From Cymbomonas tetramitiformis (Eukaryota > Chlorophyta > Pyramimonadophyceae > Pyramimonadales > Pyramimonadaceae): a stretch of 64,000 nucleotides of DNA. The stretch's first letter is position 1. Each line of letters begins with the position of its first letter. A program made the translations under genes and the position numbers. This document shows, piece after piece, positions 18,505-27,728 of this stretch. Location of the stretch: contig LGRX02024702.1 of NCBI GenBank assembly GCA_001247695.2, positions 1 through 64,000 on the forward strand. The letters run 5' to 3'. Under the pieces are notes generated by a model. It saw only the letters and a program-made list of their open reading frames with translations. It had not been told where the DNA came from and did no database searches.

Positions 18505-20487
18505 TTACATCCTGCGGTGCAGTGGTTTTTGTGCCGTGGCGGTTTGCACGGTACGCATGTACGTGCCATAATACGCCGCTTGATTTCGTTTTTGATACAC
18601 GGATACCGGCACGGACTCCGCGACTAGTCTGCACAGCGTCTGCCTGTTGTGTATTTGATTTCGATCCTTGCCGGGCACCGTCATGCAAGGCACCGGTAAG
18701 CACCGATTGAACCCACTGGCGGTGACGTCGATGTTCTCAGTGCCGCACCCTAAACGCAACTGCCAAATTTTGTGATCCGCGTTCGCGGCGCCGCTGTCCA
18801 CGCGCGCGTAAACGTGTTTCATGCGCTCGTGCACGTGCTTAGCGTGCTCCCTGGACAGCAGCACGTCGTCGACGCAACGCACCGCCAGGTCGTGCAAAAC
18901 GTGCACGTGCCCATCATGAGCGTCGATTCGAGATAAAGCGTTGACGACCTGCAGCGTCTTGATGTCGCGCGTTTCCTGACACAACCACGACCGTTCGTCG
19001 AACTTACGTCGCACGGCGCGATAGTACAGTGAGAGAACGCTCTGCACGATCGCCAAACGAACGAACCGATGCCTGCACACTTTTGGATCGTAAACATCGT
19101 CATCGGTGTTCCAGGTAAGCGCCTCGTCCGTTGAGTAATGCAAGTCGTCGAGCGCGTACAGCAACGCTTCGGCGCACGCGGAAGCGACCGCGCCGACCGC
19201 CGACGCCGTGTCCACGTGCATGTTCGTCGTGTCCAGCCCCAGCGCGTCGACGGCGTCCGCGACGCTCTTCGCGTCCGCCGCGGACATGAGCCGTCGGTGC
19301 GTCCACAGCAGTAGCGCACGCGGGGCCACGCCTCCCTCTACGGCGGCACGGTCGGTTATGCTCGGTGCGACGTCCTGACAGATGTGAGGTTGCCACACGC
19401 TCTGCAGGTATCGGTTGTGCTCACGCCTGTTTCTGATGTTGTGCATCCGTTCCCATGCGCGTTCCAATTCGTAGCCGTGCGCAAGTAGCGTTCGATTCAG
19501 CCGCGCGCGGGTGGGATCCGGCGCACGATGCCACACGTCCGAGGCCCGGAGGCAGCACGCCACATCCACGTGCAACCGAAACACGTCGTAGTCGAAGGTG
19601 TGCACGTTGGGGTACGCGTGCGCGTACACGCCGGCCATGTATGTCGACGGCAAGAGAAAGCCCTCCGCGAACTCCAGATCGATCATGAACGCGCCCTCGT
19701 CGTCGATGCACACGTTGTCTAGATGCAGGTCGTTGTGCACGAAACCGTAACGAAGCTGCAACGCGCATAGCGTGGATTCCAAAGCGTCGAGCGCGTTTGC
19801 CAACCGACGGGCGGTGTCCATGTACGCCGCGCTCGTGCACGGCGCGCGCAACCCGGCGACACCGCCTCCGCGCTCAAACACCGCGGGGCCATCGTACGGT
19901 CGCGTCCGGTTCGCCGTCGTGCACGCGTCTACGGTGGCCTCCGGCGTTGCACTGAGCCACGCGTTCAACGTGCACGCGTAACGCGTCGTGATTATGTAAA
20001 GCGCGAGCGTGCCTCGTCCAGGTCTAAAACGCAGCACGCGCGCGTCGAGCAATCCCGAAACGTTCACCGTCGCGTCCTGCCTCAGTCGGTGCAGCCATAG
20101 ACACTCGTTCAGACAGCGATGCTCCGGGTGCGCCAAAAGCTCTCGCAGCGTACGGCAGCGAAGCAGCAGCTGCTCGGATAGCAACGTGATTTTGATGCAA
20201 ACGCGTGTATCACCGCGCGTTGCGTAGTGCAGCACCCGACCGCGCATGTTGCGTTTGTCCAGGCGGACGGATACGGTGCGCACGTCGGCGAGGCCGGCGT
20301 ATCCGGCTATTGCCTCGCGGGACTGCAACGCGTGCAGCGGGCAGTGATCCACCTCAAGGACGTTCAGGTTTGCCACGCTCTGACCGACGTGCGCATCGTG
20401 GCGAAGCCACTCGTTGCACGGCATATCGAGCGGCATCGCGAATTCAGGCCACTGATACGTGTCAATTCTTATGCAACGGCGGCTCAT
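18505..20487 (-). CDS. Protein-kinase-like protein, 660 aa
   Basis: Complete ORF from ATG 20487. A kinase-like catalytic loop is visible near residues 248-256: FVHNDLHLDN, with the catalytic Asp and the metal-binding Asn, followed by the Mg-binding Asp in MIDLEFAEG (about 265) in place of DFG. An upstream VCIKITLL (about 98) may carry the ATP-binding Lys. HNDLHLDN and IDLEF resemble the atypical or aminoglycoside-phosphotransferase-like branch of the kinase fold as much as Ser/Thr kinases. The C-terminal 330 residues are helical and unassigned. Faces the dioxygenase gene head-to-head over a 150-bp promoter region. Substrate unknown. Confidence 0.75.
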   Translation of the reverse strand: MSRRCIRIDTYQWPEFAMPLDMPCNEWLRHDAHVGQSVANLNVLEVDHCPLHALQSREAIAGYAGLADVRTVSVRLDKRNMRGRVLHYATRGDTRVCIKITLLSEQLLLRCRTLRELLAHPEHRCLNECLWLHRLRQDATVNVSGLLDARVLRFRPGRGTLALYIITTRYACTLNAWLSATPEATVDACTTANRTRPYDGPAVFERGGGVAGLRAPCTSAAYMDTARRLANALDALESTLCALQLRYGFVHNDLHLDNVCIDDEGAFMIDLEFAEGFLLPSTYMAGVYAHAYPNVHTFDYDVFRLHVDVACCLRASDVWHRAPDPTRARLNRTLLAHGYELERAWERMHNIRNRREHNRYLQSVWQPHICQDVAPSITDRAAVEGGVAPRALLLWTHRRLMSAADAKSVADAVDALGLDTTNMHVDTASAVGAVASACAEALLYALDDLHYSTDEALTWNTDDDVYDPKVCRHRFVRLAIVQSVLSLYYRAVRRKFDERSWLCQETRDIKTLQVVNALSRIDAHDGHVHVLHDLAVRCVDDVLLSREHAKHVHERMKHVYARVDSGAANADHKIWQLRLGCGTENIDVTASGFNRCLPVPCMTVPGKDRNQIHNRQTLCRLVAESVPVSVYQKRNQAAYYGTYMRTVQTATAQKPLHRRM

Positions 20488-20536
20488 TTACAATTTTGAA
20501 ACCCCACCACGTTTTGGGCATCTGTTGCTCAGCCGA

Positions 20537-20543
20537 TATAAAG
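20537..20543 (+). promoter_or_regulatory. TATA box and leader shared with the 22.4-kb gene
   Basis: TATAAAG lies 96 bp before ATG 20640. The 90 bp after it (cccggtcac, then a T/C-rich stretch, then cttgcgga) resemble the leader after TATAAAC at 22280 of the 106-aa gene. Confidence 0.5.
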
Positions 20544-20639
20544 CCCACGCGCAGCGATCTCCCGGTCACTTTTTCACTTCCCCATCACCCACCCCGCAAC
20601 CCCCGCTTATTTATTTCGTTTAACCTTGCGGACAGCGCG

Positions 20640-21872
20640 ATGACAATCACGATCGACGATGCAAACGCGATGATCGCGCACCACTTGGCGACAAACGGTT
20701 ATGCCGTGGTTCGCCTTTTTGAGCACGTCGAATCTGAGGGGTTGTGCGACGCTTTCAAACAAGCCCTGCGCGAACTGCCCGAGTACAGGTCTTGCAGCGG
20801 CTGGAGGTATTCCAAGACGGGCTTCGGCGCTTTGGGAGTCGCGAGCTCCTTTCACAACCGCTTCGTCCGACGTATCCGGTTGGTGGCGCACGCGCGGGTG
20901 CTGCCCGTGCTGCGCGAAGTGGACCGGCTTGGAGACGCGCGCGCCAGCGTGGGGCCGATACGCTGCGAACGATTTTCTGATAGATTCGCAGGCTACCGTC
21001 GCAAAAACAAAGCCGAAGCGCCACGAAAGGTCCATCAGATGCTGGATCGTATGCTGGTGCGCACTAAAGATCAAAAGCCGTCTCCAGAGTCTTGGCATCA
21101 GGACGTGAGCGTCTACGAAGATGGCGACACCGTCTACGGAGGATGGATCGCCTTCACGGATCAGACGATACGGTTGGTGCCCGCAACGCAACATTTGCAC
21201 ACGCCGATCGCGGGGTTTGCAAAAATCTCCGCGGCGGCGCTGCAGGATCTCTTACCCCGTGCTTTGGACGTAAGTATCCCGCGCGGTTGCCTACTGCTCA
21301 TGAATCAAAGCATCGTGCACGAAGTGCTGGCTAACCCGATCACCACCGACCCGATGTGCCGACTCTTTACGGGATGGCGGCTGACGCACGACCACCGAAC
21401 GCTCTTGGAAGCGACCGACCGGAATCGCAACTGTCGTCAGGACGGCTGTGGATCGGCGCAGAGCATCGACGCTGTGCTCGACGACATGGCGGTACCCAAA
21501 CTGCCGTCCAACCAACTACCCTCGATGTACAACCTTAGGAACGTGGATTACATCATACAAAGACAAGGACTGCGGGAGTGGTGTGACGCGTATCTGCAGA
21601 ACGCTATGCTCGTGGTGACGCCGACGTACGTCGACGGTGTAACCGCTAAGCGGCCCGAAGGTATGGAACCGACGCGCGTCTGGAAAGTACCGGACCTGCA
21701 CGCACCGTCCATCGCGAAGCTGCGACAGCTTTCATCGGACGGCTTCGACCGACCCGTGGACTGGGACGCGCTTTTTCCCCCGTACACCGCCGAGGAGCGT
21801 GAGATGTACAAACCGCACAGTCCGCTGAACGAGCGCGCTATCGTGTTTGCGAGCCTCGCCGACAGCCTCTGA
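20640..21872 (+). CDS. Phytanoyl-CoA dioxygenase-like Fe(II)/2-oxoglutarate oxygenase, 410 aa
   Basis: The open frame continues upstream to 20205 on the opposite strand of the kinase-like gene; ATG 20640 (MTITIDDANAMIAHHLATNGY) follows the promoter and starts where PhyH proteins usually do. The iron triad is visible: H153 and D155 in WHQDVSVYEDGD, and His 227 in SIVHEVLAN, with Arg 241 (CRLFTGWRL) placed to bind 2-oxoglutarate. The pattern matches the PhyH family, members of which hydroxylate lipids, small molecules or protein side chains. The C-terminal 150 residues are an extension of unknown role. The substrate cannot be predicted; proline-rich viral glycoproteins in the window make a modification role conceivable but unproven. 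Confidence 0.8.
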   Translation: MTITIDDANAMIAHHLATNGYAVVRLFEHVESEGLCDAFKQALRELPEYRSCSGWRYSKTGFGALGVASSFHNRFVRRIRLVAHARVLPVLREVDRLGDARASVGPIRCERFSDRFAGYRRKNKAEAPRKVHQMLDRMLVRTKDQKPSPESWHQDVSVYEDGDTVYGGWIAFTDQTIRLVPATQHLHTPIAGFAKISAAALQDLLPRALDVSIPRGCLLLMNQSIVHEVLANPITTDPMCRLFTGWRLTHDHRTLLEATDRNRNCRQDGCGSAQSIDAVLDDMAVPKLPSNQLPSMYNLRNVDYIIQRQGLREWCDAYLQNAMLVVTPTYVDGVTAKRPEGMEPTRVWKVPDLHAPSIAKLRQLSSDGFDRPVDWDALFPPYTAEEREMYKPHSPLNERAIVFASLADSL

Positions 21873-22401
21873 CGCAAAGACCACGCGGGACGGTGAATTT
21901 TAGTTAAGCGCACGGTGTCCGCAGCGTGCATTTACACATATACAACCCGTCCACATTCGGGTTCAAAACAAATCGATACACCAATTGCCAAGTGAACCAT
22001 TTGACCGAATAACTAAGTTTTTATTATCACTACGCGCGTTCAACTTGTATGTAATTTCACCACATTCACTGGTATGTAATTTTGGGAGGGCGTTGGATAC
22101 GCTGTTAAACTCTCGGCGGGCTGCATAAGCGACCAACGCGATCGCACGTACGCGCGGCACGGCGGATCGCACGGTGTCGGCCCCGTGCCGCCCGAACATC
22201 TTCACCGTATGCCGGTTTATAAATAAAACGACACGCTTTGTGCGTGCTGCACACATTTGTCGCTCACTTCTTGGCACGGTATAAACCTGACGCCCATTAG
22301 GTTTCCCGGTCATATTTTCATTTGCTCACCATTCACCCTGCACCCTTGCATTTTTTTGTGGGACCTCGCGGATCCTACCATCAAGACACCGCCGCACAGC
22401 C
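21873..22401. promoter_or_regulatory. Intergenic region with two TATA boxes
   Basis: TATAAATA at 22218-22225 and TATAAAC at 22280-22286 both point right, toward ATG 22402. The sequence from 22278 to 22375 resembles the leader before the dioxygenase gene. No ORF of note. Confidence 0.5.
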
Positions 22402-22722
22402 ATGACGTCGACGACCAAATCTGAGGACGCGGAAATCCCGGGGATGCCTGCGAACGATCATTCACACGCGCTGTACGAAATGAGCATTTACCAAGACGCC
22501 AGGCCGACTACGGGCTGCTATCGCATAACAGGGCGTTACGCTTCGAGGAGCGCAAACATGCACGACGTCGACACGCCGATGCAATCGGATGTGCACCGAC
22601 GCCTACGACAAATCGCGCAGCGGCGACGTGCGGCGGGTGCAGCGAAGAGACGCGAAGAACGTGCGGGGGAGCTCGCGAGTGGGCCGTGCGTTGGGCCGCG
22701 CATTGGCTTCGAAGTAGCGTAA
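22402..22722 (+). CDS. Small hypothetical protein, 106 aa
   Basis: Complete GC-rich ORF behind a leader that resembles the dioxygenase leader. Protein starts polar and Thr/Glu-rich and becomes very basic (RRLRQIAQRRRAAGAAKRREER), suggesting nucleic-acid binding or a nuclear signal. No cysteine motif. Family not recognised. Confidence 0.55.
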   Translation: MTSTTKSEDAEIPGMPANDHSHALYEMSIYQDARPTTGCYRITGRYASRSANMHDVDTPMQSDVHRRLRQIAQRRRAAGAAKRREERAGELASGPCVGPRIGFEVA

Positions 22723-22842
22723 ACGCGCTGCGTCGGATACGTGTTTGTTACACCGAACATGTTTCAAAAATAAGTTTGCAAGCATAGCGCGTCTTATATT
22801 ATATATAGTTTTTGAGTGCGCTCCTGTATAATCGAGCTAACC

Positions 22843-23829
22843 TTAATTGGTGTAAAAAGTCTCCCCGCCTACAACATCAGCAAAAGGCGACCATGATCCT
22901 GGACGTCCGTGACTCTTAGTGGTCACTTTAGGTTTATTCTCGATAACTGTAAATCCCAAGCAGTCGCGCAATATACGTATGTATGTCTGGCAAACTTGTT
23001 CAGTTTTTTCTACCACCATGCGAGGCGTGTTTGTCCCTTGAGGTGTATACGTCGTGTGTGCGTAGATTGATGAGGGTTGAAGCAAATATTTCACGGGGAT
23101 CTTCACTGAAAGTTCGCTGTTGTCATTTTTTTTTACCGTTGCGTAGAAATACCAATTTTGCAACACCATAAACGGGATGAACGAGGTACGGGCGTCAGTT
23201 CTTGCTTCTAAAAAAAAACTTGAGACGGGCACGTAGGTTTCCTTGACAGTTTCAGGAATATCAACACTCCACCGTTCTTGAACATAACACCACGTACGTC
23301 TCCCGCTTATCGCAAGATCGTACAGTCTCTCGGTAAACTTTACATGTAAATCGGGAGTCGGTATCACGACCGAACACGCGAACTTGCAAGCAAGTTGAAA
23401 ATCGATACTGTACTCATCGTTAATGGCATCAACGGTTGCGATAGTGGGAATGGGATACTTCGTATAAAAGGGATCAATTTCATCCGTTCGCTCTTCTGCT
23501 GACAACGGTTCGCCTGAGATTTTTCGCAGCACAATTTCGTTTCTATGTTGGGTAAAATATCTTTCCAACCATTTCAACATTCGGATCGCGGTTTCGCACG
23601 GCTCTGGCAAAGAAAGATGATCGGCCTCATAGCGTACGTAAGCATTCAATTCTTTGTCGACCATAGCTAATGCAGTAGCATCGGCCTGAGACAATTTGCT
23701 GGCAATTGCCCGTGCAACGTTACCGTCGAACGCTCCCTCTTCTCCCTCTTTGGGATTTAAAGTGGGTGACTTCAGGGCATCAACGGTTGCGACCGACATG
23801 ATTATAGTCGATAAAATTGCACACGGCAT
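22843..23829 (-). CDS. F-box-like hypothetical protein, 328 aa
   Basis: ATG 23829 opens the frame; ATG 23799 (MSVATVDALKSP) is an alternative 10 codons in. Residues about 35-70 (NVARAIASKLSQADATALAMVDKEL) have F-box-like helical spacing. The rest is a mixed alpha/beta domain; one segment (FMVLQNWYFYATV) resembles the KWYFYDIYDLI segment of the 41.3-kb protein. AT-richer than its neighbours. Function unknown; a ubiquitin-adaptor role is only suggested by the N-terminus. Confidence 0.68.
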   Translation of the reverse strand: MPCAILSTIIMSVATVDALKSPTLNPKEGEEGAFDGNVARAIASKLSQADATALAMVDKELNAYVRYEADHLSLPEPCETAIRMLKWLERYFTQHRNEIVLRKISGEPLSAEERTDEIDPFYTKYPIPTIATVDAINDEYSIDFQLACKFACSVVIPTPDLHVKFTERLYDLAISGRRTWCYVQERWSVDIPETVKETYVPVSSFFLEARTDARTSFIPFMVLQNWYFYATVKKNDNSELSVKIPVKYLLQPSSIYAHTTYTPQGTNTPRMVVEKTEQVCQTYIRILRDCLGFTVIENKPKVTTKSHGRPGSWSPFADVVGGETFYTN

Positions 23830-24064
23830 ATGGTGCTTAGCGTGTATTTATGCGTGTTACGTTGTTTTTCACGCAACACGACAATTTGAACAAATTCTTA
23901 GACACGATTGTCGCACACAGCGTTCGATTCCTGTAATTACGAATCAGCCATAATTGATCTACAATATCGGCTTACCATACAAGTCCAACGTTGTAACTAT
24001 ATAAATGTATGTTTATATAAGTATATAAATACGTAAATCGTGCACGTATTGTGCGCAAAGCGAA

Positions 24065-24688
24065 ATGTCGCGACCGTTGCATACCAACTGTGCCGTGCGC
24101 GCGCTACGCAGATTTGCCGGTTTGACGAAGCGCACGATACTTCGTTGCGCAATCGCCGTTCGTACGTTGCGCGCAACAACGCCCTTCAGCATCACCGACG
24201 GCGACGGAAATGTATACAACCTGGCGCACTCTTCGACGGACGCGCAACAAGCGATCGCGCGGCTAAACTGTTTGTTGCGCACGACACGCAGCGCGGTCAA
24301 TTTTAACACGCGTTTTATCACCGGCTCCGACCGCGCGCAGTTGGACGGCTGGTACTATTTGACTTTTGAACCACCGCTGGCGTCGGTCACGCACGACGGA
24401 TGCAAGGAGCGGTTGGATACCGAGGCGGAGCGCAGAGAGGTGTTTCAGGGCGTCCACTCGCACTTACCACCGCAGCAACTCTTCGTCGTGCTGAACACGG
24501 ACGTAACCGACGCGTCGGACGGGGTGCACGTGCGATGCATCGTGGCGCAGACACGGATATATCGTCGCGTGTTTTTCACTGCTTCAAAGACGATTCCATT
24601 TACGCTCGAACGTTCCACGATCGAGCATTTTAAGCGCGTGCTCCAAGTTCGTGTCGCGTATCCGCCGAGCTACGATAAGTTGTTTTAA
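24065..24688 (+). CDS. Hypothetical protein, 207 aa
   Basis: Complete ORF with TATA runs at about 23997-24030 upstream. Basic Arg-rich N-terminus (RALRRFAGLTKRTILRCA), then a compact alpha/beta domain (SITDGDGNVYNLAHSS, then WYYLTFEPP, then LFVVLNTDV). The N-terminal 30 residues could be a targeting or DNA-contact arm. No recognised motifs. Confidence 0.65.
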   Translation: MSRPLHTNCAVRALRRFAGLTKRTILRCAIAVRTLRATTPFSITDGDGNVYNLAHSSTDAQQAIARLNCLLRTTRSAVNFNTRFITGSDRAQLDGWYYLTFEPPLASVTHDGCKERLDTEAERREVFQGVHSHLPPQQLFVVLNTDVTDASDGVHVRCIVAQTRIYRRVFFTASKTIPFTLERSTIEHFKRVLQVRVAYPPSYDKLF

Positions 24689-25122
24689 TTTAATCGAAAT
24701 AGGCGCTTGGATAAAAGTTAACAGCGCAGGGAAGAATTCCTCGTGACGCTTTGTAGGTTGCCGTTGTAACGTGGCGCGCCGCATTGACAAGAGTATGCCA
24801 AATCCCGGGGATGTGTAAAAATGATATTCGCAATCGGACCCGAAAATAAGATAGCGAGGTCGCAAAACCGAGCGCTGTCAAAGCGAGCTGCGTATCTTTG
24901 TGACATTACGTGGGATAAACGGTTTACCATCCGGCGCGTACGACCGCGATAGTCCCCGAATGATGGTCCTCCGAATGGCATCCGCTCGCGGGTCGCAGCA
25001 CGGCGCGGTTGCCCATCGTCCGAGACATCCCTTCAGTCTCAGCTAAAAGTTTGCGACGCGATTTGCCACTTGTGGCGTATAAATTCACCAAACAACACTC
25101 TTCATCCCCGTGAAAAAAATTC
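24689..25122 (+). promoter_or_regulatory. Intergenic region ending in a TATA box
   Basis: TATAAATT at 25078-25085 lies 37 bp before ATG 25123. The rest of the 430 bp has no convincing ORF or repeat. Confidence 0.5.
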
Positions 25123-26946
25123 ATGAACAAACAGGAACGGCGTACTTGCCAAGCATGCACTGCGGTGATATTCGTGAGCGCGGTCGTAATCGTTGCGCTT
25201 TCCGCGTCTTTGGGTTTGTATTACGCGGACGGGGACGACGACGACGCGAACGTAGTCACCGTCGATCTGCAGGTGGAGTTCGACAATAACTTTTACAACC
25301 GCTACCGGGACGACAAACAATTTCGCGTTCGCTTTGTTACGGACTTCAACGGTCAGGTGTCGACGTACGCGATCGCGTTGGATTCCCACGCGCGGGTGTA
25401 TAACGGTCCTATTTCTACGTATAAGGAGAGCAAATTCACAACGAGCCTCGTCTTTGACAACACACGCGCCGCGAACGCGTTTGCCGTCGCGTGCAGCGAG
25501 CGTGTGTACGACGCCTTTCCTACGTTCGAGACGCAAACAGACGTGTACGGCACGATGAGTTTGGTGTACGTGACAGTCGACGGCGCGCGTGTTACGACGG
25601 CGCCCACGCTATCGCCCTCGACGGCACAGACGTCACGCAATTATCTTGGTGGCACGCTCGGCGCGCTCCCGCCCGAGGAACAGCGCCTGGCCGATTGCAG
25701 TAACCAATGCGAATCCGACGACGCCGTGTCCGTAGGTGCGGACGATATAGTCATCGGCGTGGACGAGGCGGACCCGCACACGCTGCGATTCAAAACCGCT
25801 GTTGCGGACGACGTGTTGGCCGCCGCAATCATTTTGCGCACGGGACAAAACGCGAGCGTGAATCAATCGTACGTCGACCCGTCTCGGGTCACGTGGCAAA
25901 GCGAGGACTGGTCAGCGTACCTGGACATCGCGTACCCGCTGCAGGTGGTGCTGCGCACCGCGGAGGGACAGTACAACGTCGCATACGTGGCGTACTACCA
26001 TCTTTTAAATACGCCGCGAGTGTACAACGTGGTGGCCCGACGCGTGGACGCCTCGCCGTACGGGGAAAGCTACACCGATTACTACAATTCAGCCCTGATG
26101 ACTTGTTTCTGCGCGTGCGATAACAGTTTTTGCGATCGACCACCGTCACCTCCCCCGTTGCCGCCGCAGCCCCCTTCCCCTCCCTCGCCACCACCGTTCA
26201 CCGGCACCTGTCTGGAGTACACGACGCAGTACCCAATCGGCGACAACCCGGCGTCCGCGGCGATCATTTACTGCAACACTTTCCGCGCTGACATGTCGCT
26301 TGTCGACTGTTACTGTTGGGTTTGCGAATTGCCTAGCGATCCGAGCGCTGGCTTTGTTTGCGCGTCTCCGCCGCCCGCACCTTCGCCACCATCGCCGCCA
26401 CCGCCGCCCTCGCCTTGCCCTCCACCACCGTCGCCTTACCCACCTCCGCCCGCGACCGTGAGCGGTGGGGATTACGGCTGCGTGGACACGGGCAACACGA
26501 TGACGCACGTTTGCGCGCTGGGCACCGCGTACGCGGTCGAGATGTACGTGAGCTCCGGGTCCATCATCGACAGCGTGTCCTTCACATGCACCGACGGCAG
26601 TCAATTGTACATCGGTGAAAAACACGATCGTGACTGCAAAACGTACGACAACACCGGCGCTCGCCCTTATAACCAACCCTTTGGTGGAGATTTACAAGTG
26701 ATGACATACACGCACGGAAACACCTGCGACAACGATTACAAGTTCGCCATGATGACGCAACACGATCATTGCACTTCGAGTCGTTGCCGCAAATCCACCG
26801 ATCACGATTGTCACGCGTTGGCGCAGCACTTCATCGGTTGCCCGCAGTCGTACGCGCCGGTGGGGTTTACGCATGTGAAGCGCCGTAAAGGCATTCTGAT
26901 CGGGTTTAGTTTGATGTGCAAACATCACGACATGCTACAACCGTAG
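25123..26946 (+). CDS. Type II membrane glycoprotein with Ser-Pro-rich (HRGP-like) linkers, 607 aa
   Basis: A short cytoplasmic start (MNKQERRTCQAC) leads into one transmembrane helix at about residues 12-33 and an acidic stalk (DGDDDD). A lumenal/extracellular domain of about 300 residues follows, then a first Pro-rich linker (PPSPPPLPPQPPSPPSPPP, about 340-360), a small Cys domain, a second linker (SPPSPPPPPSPCPPPPSP, about 416-445) and a Cys/His-rich C-terminal domain (CTSSRCRKSTDHDC). The Ser-Pro repeats are those of algal hydroxyproline-rich wall proteins such as pherophorins, where they are hydroxylated and arabinosylated. Probably a virion or host-surface protein. Confidence 0.82.
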   Translation: MNKQERRTCQACTAVIFVSAVVIVALSASLGLYYADGDDDDANVVTVDLQVEFDNNFYNRYRDDKQFRVRFVTDFNGQVSTYAIALDSHARVYNGPISTYKESKFTTSLVFDNTRAANAFAVACSERVYDAFPTFETQTDVYGTMSLVYVTVDGARVTTAPTLSPSTAQTSRNYLGGTLGALPPEEQRLADCSNQCESDDAVSVGADDIVIGVDEADPHTLRFKTAVADDVLAAAIILRTGQNASVNQSYVDPSRVTWQSEDWSAYLDIAYPLQVVLRTAEGQYNVAYVAYYHLLNTPRVYNVVARRVDASPYGESYTDYYNSALMTCFCACDNSFCDRPPSPPPLPPQPPSPPSPPPFTGTCLEYTTQYPIGDNPASAAIIYCNTFRADMSLVDCYCWVCELPSDPSAGFVCASPPPAPSPPSPPPPPSPCPPPPSPYPPPPATVSGGDYGCVDTGNTMTHVCALGTAYAVEMYVSSGSIIDSVSFTCTDGSQLYIGEKHDRDCKTYDNTGARPYNQPFGGDLQVMTYTHGNTCDNDYKFAMMTQHDHCTSSRCRKSTDHDCHALAQHFIGCPQSYAPVGFTHVKRRKGILIGFSLMCKHHDMLQP

Positions 26947-27728
26947 TACGTGCGTCGACCGTACAAATTTACACCGCATCGGTGGTTCGGGAAGCCCCGT
27001 ACCACCTCACAAACGTCCTAAATTGGTTGAGATTGTCGAAGCGTCGTATCAGATTTGTTTAAGGGTATCGAGGCGGTTGTTGCGCAGTGATTGCTGGGAG
27101 AATGTTACCAAAAAAGACAAAAACTTTCGTTGTCGTTTATTAAACCGTTCATTTCAGGTCGTTGTTGACCGCGCATATCGCGTACCTCGCAGACCTCGCT
27201 GTGGGTGCTCGCCTGCTACATATTATTGTAAACATCGATAAACCGTACGGGTGTCATCGTGCTGACGCGTTGCATCATCCGTCGGACCGTGAGGCTTAAT
27301 TTTTTGCTGCACGCGCGAAAAAGCGCTGCATGGCGCGATCGATCTGTGATTCGTGACCCCTGACGCGGCGCGTGCGCGATCCGCCATCGTCGCGGTATGC
27401 GCGGATTCGATTCTGCCTCACCTGTTATGCCATGCCATAACGCGTGGGTGGCGTCGCGATAAATGTATGCGACTGCAGTGGCACTGTCATCGTTAGCGCC
27501 TGGCGATCGTGAGATGAAACATTCGACTGTATCGCCCGTTGGGATTCGAGCTTTGCTGCTGCTGCTGCTGTTTGACTAAGGTAAGGTAATTTGGTTTGGG
27601 TGAAGATTATAAAGGTCAGAGGTGTATTAGGAATACCAAAACAACGCGCCTTGCGACCACGCAGCCTTTCACGCCGCCAGGTGATAATACCTAATCGTAA
27701 GTTTGATACACACGGCACCTTTTTTAAG
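26947..27728. other. 780-bp non-coding stretch
   Basis: No supported ORF; the frame that reaches back to 27591 opens at TTG. A short CTG run sits at about 27553-27570, and TATAAAG at 27608-27614 is the likely promoter of the next gene. No tRNA-like fold noticed. Confidence 0.4.

Noticed and set aside
20205..20639. Upstream extension of the dioxygenase frame
   Set aside because: It lies antisense to the start of the kinase-like gene, crosses the promoter and leader, and adds Arg-rich sequence not found in PhyH proteins.
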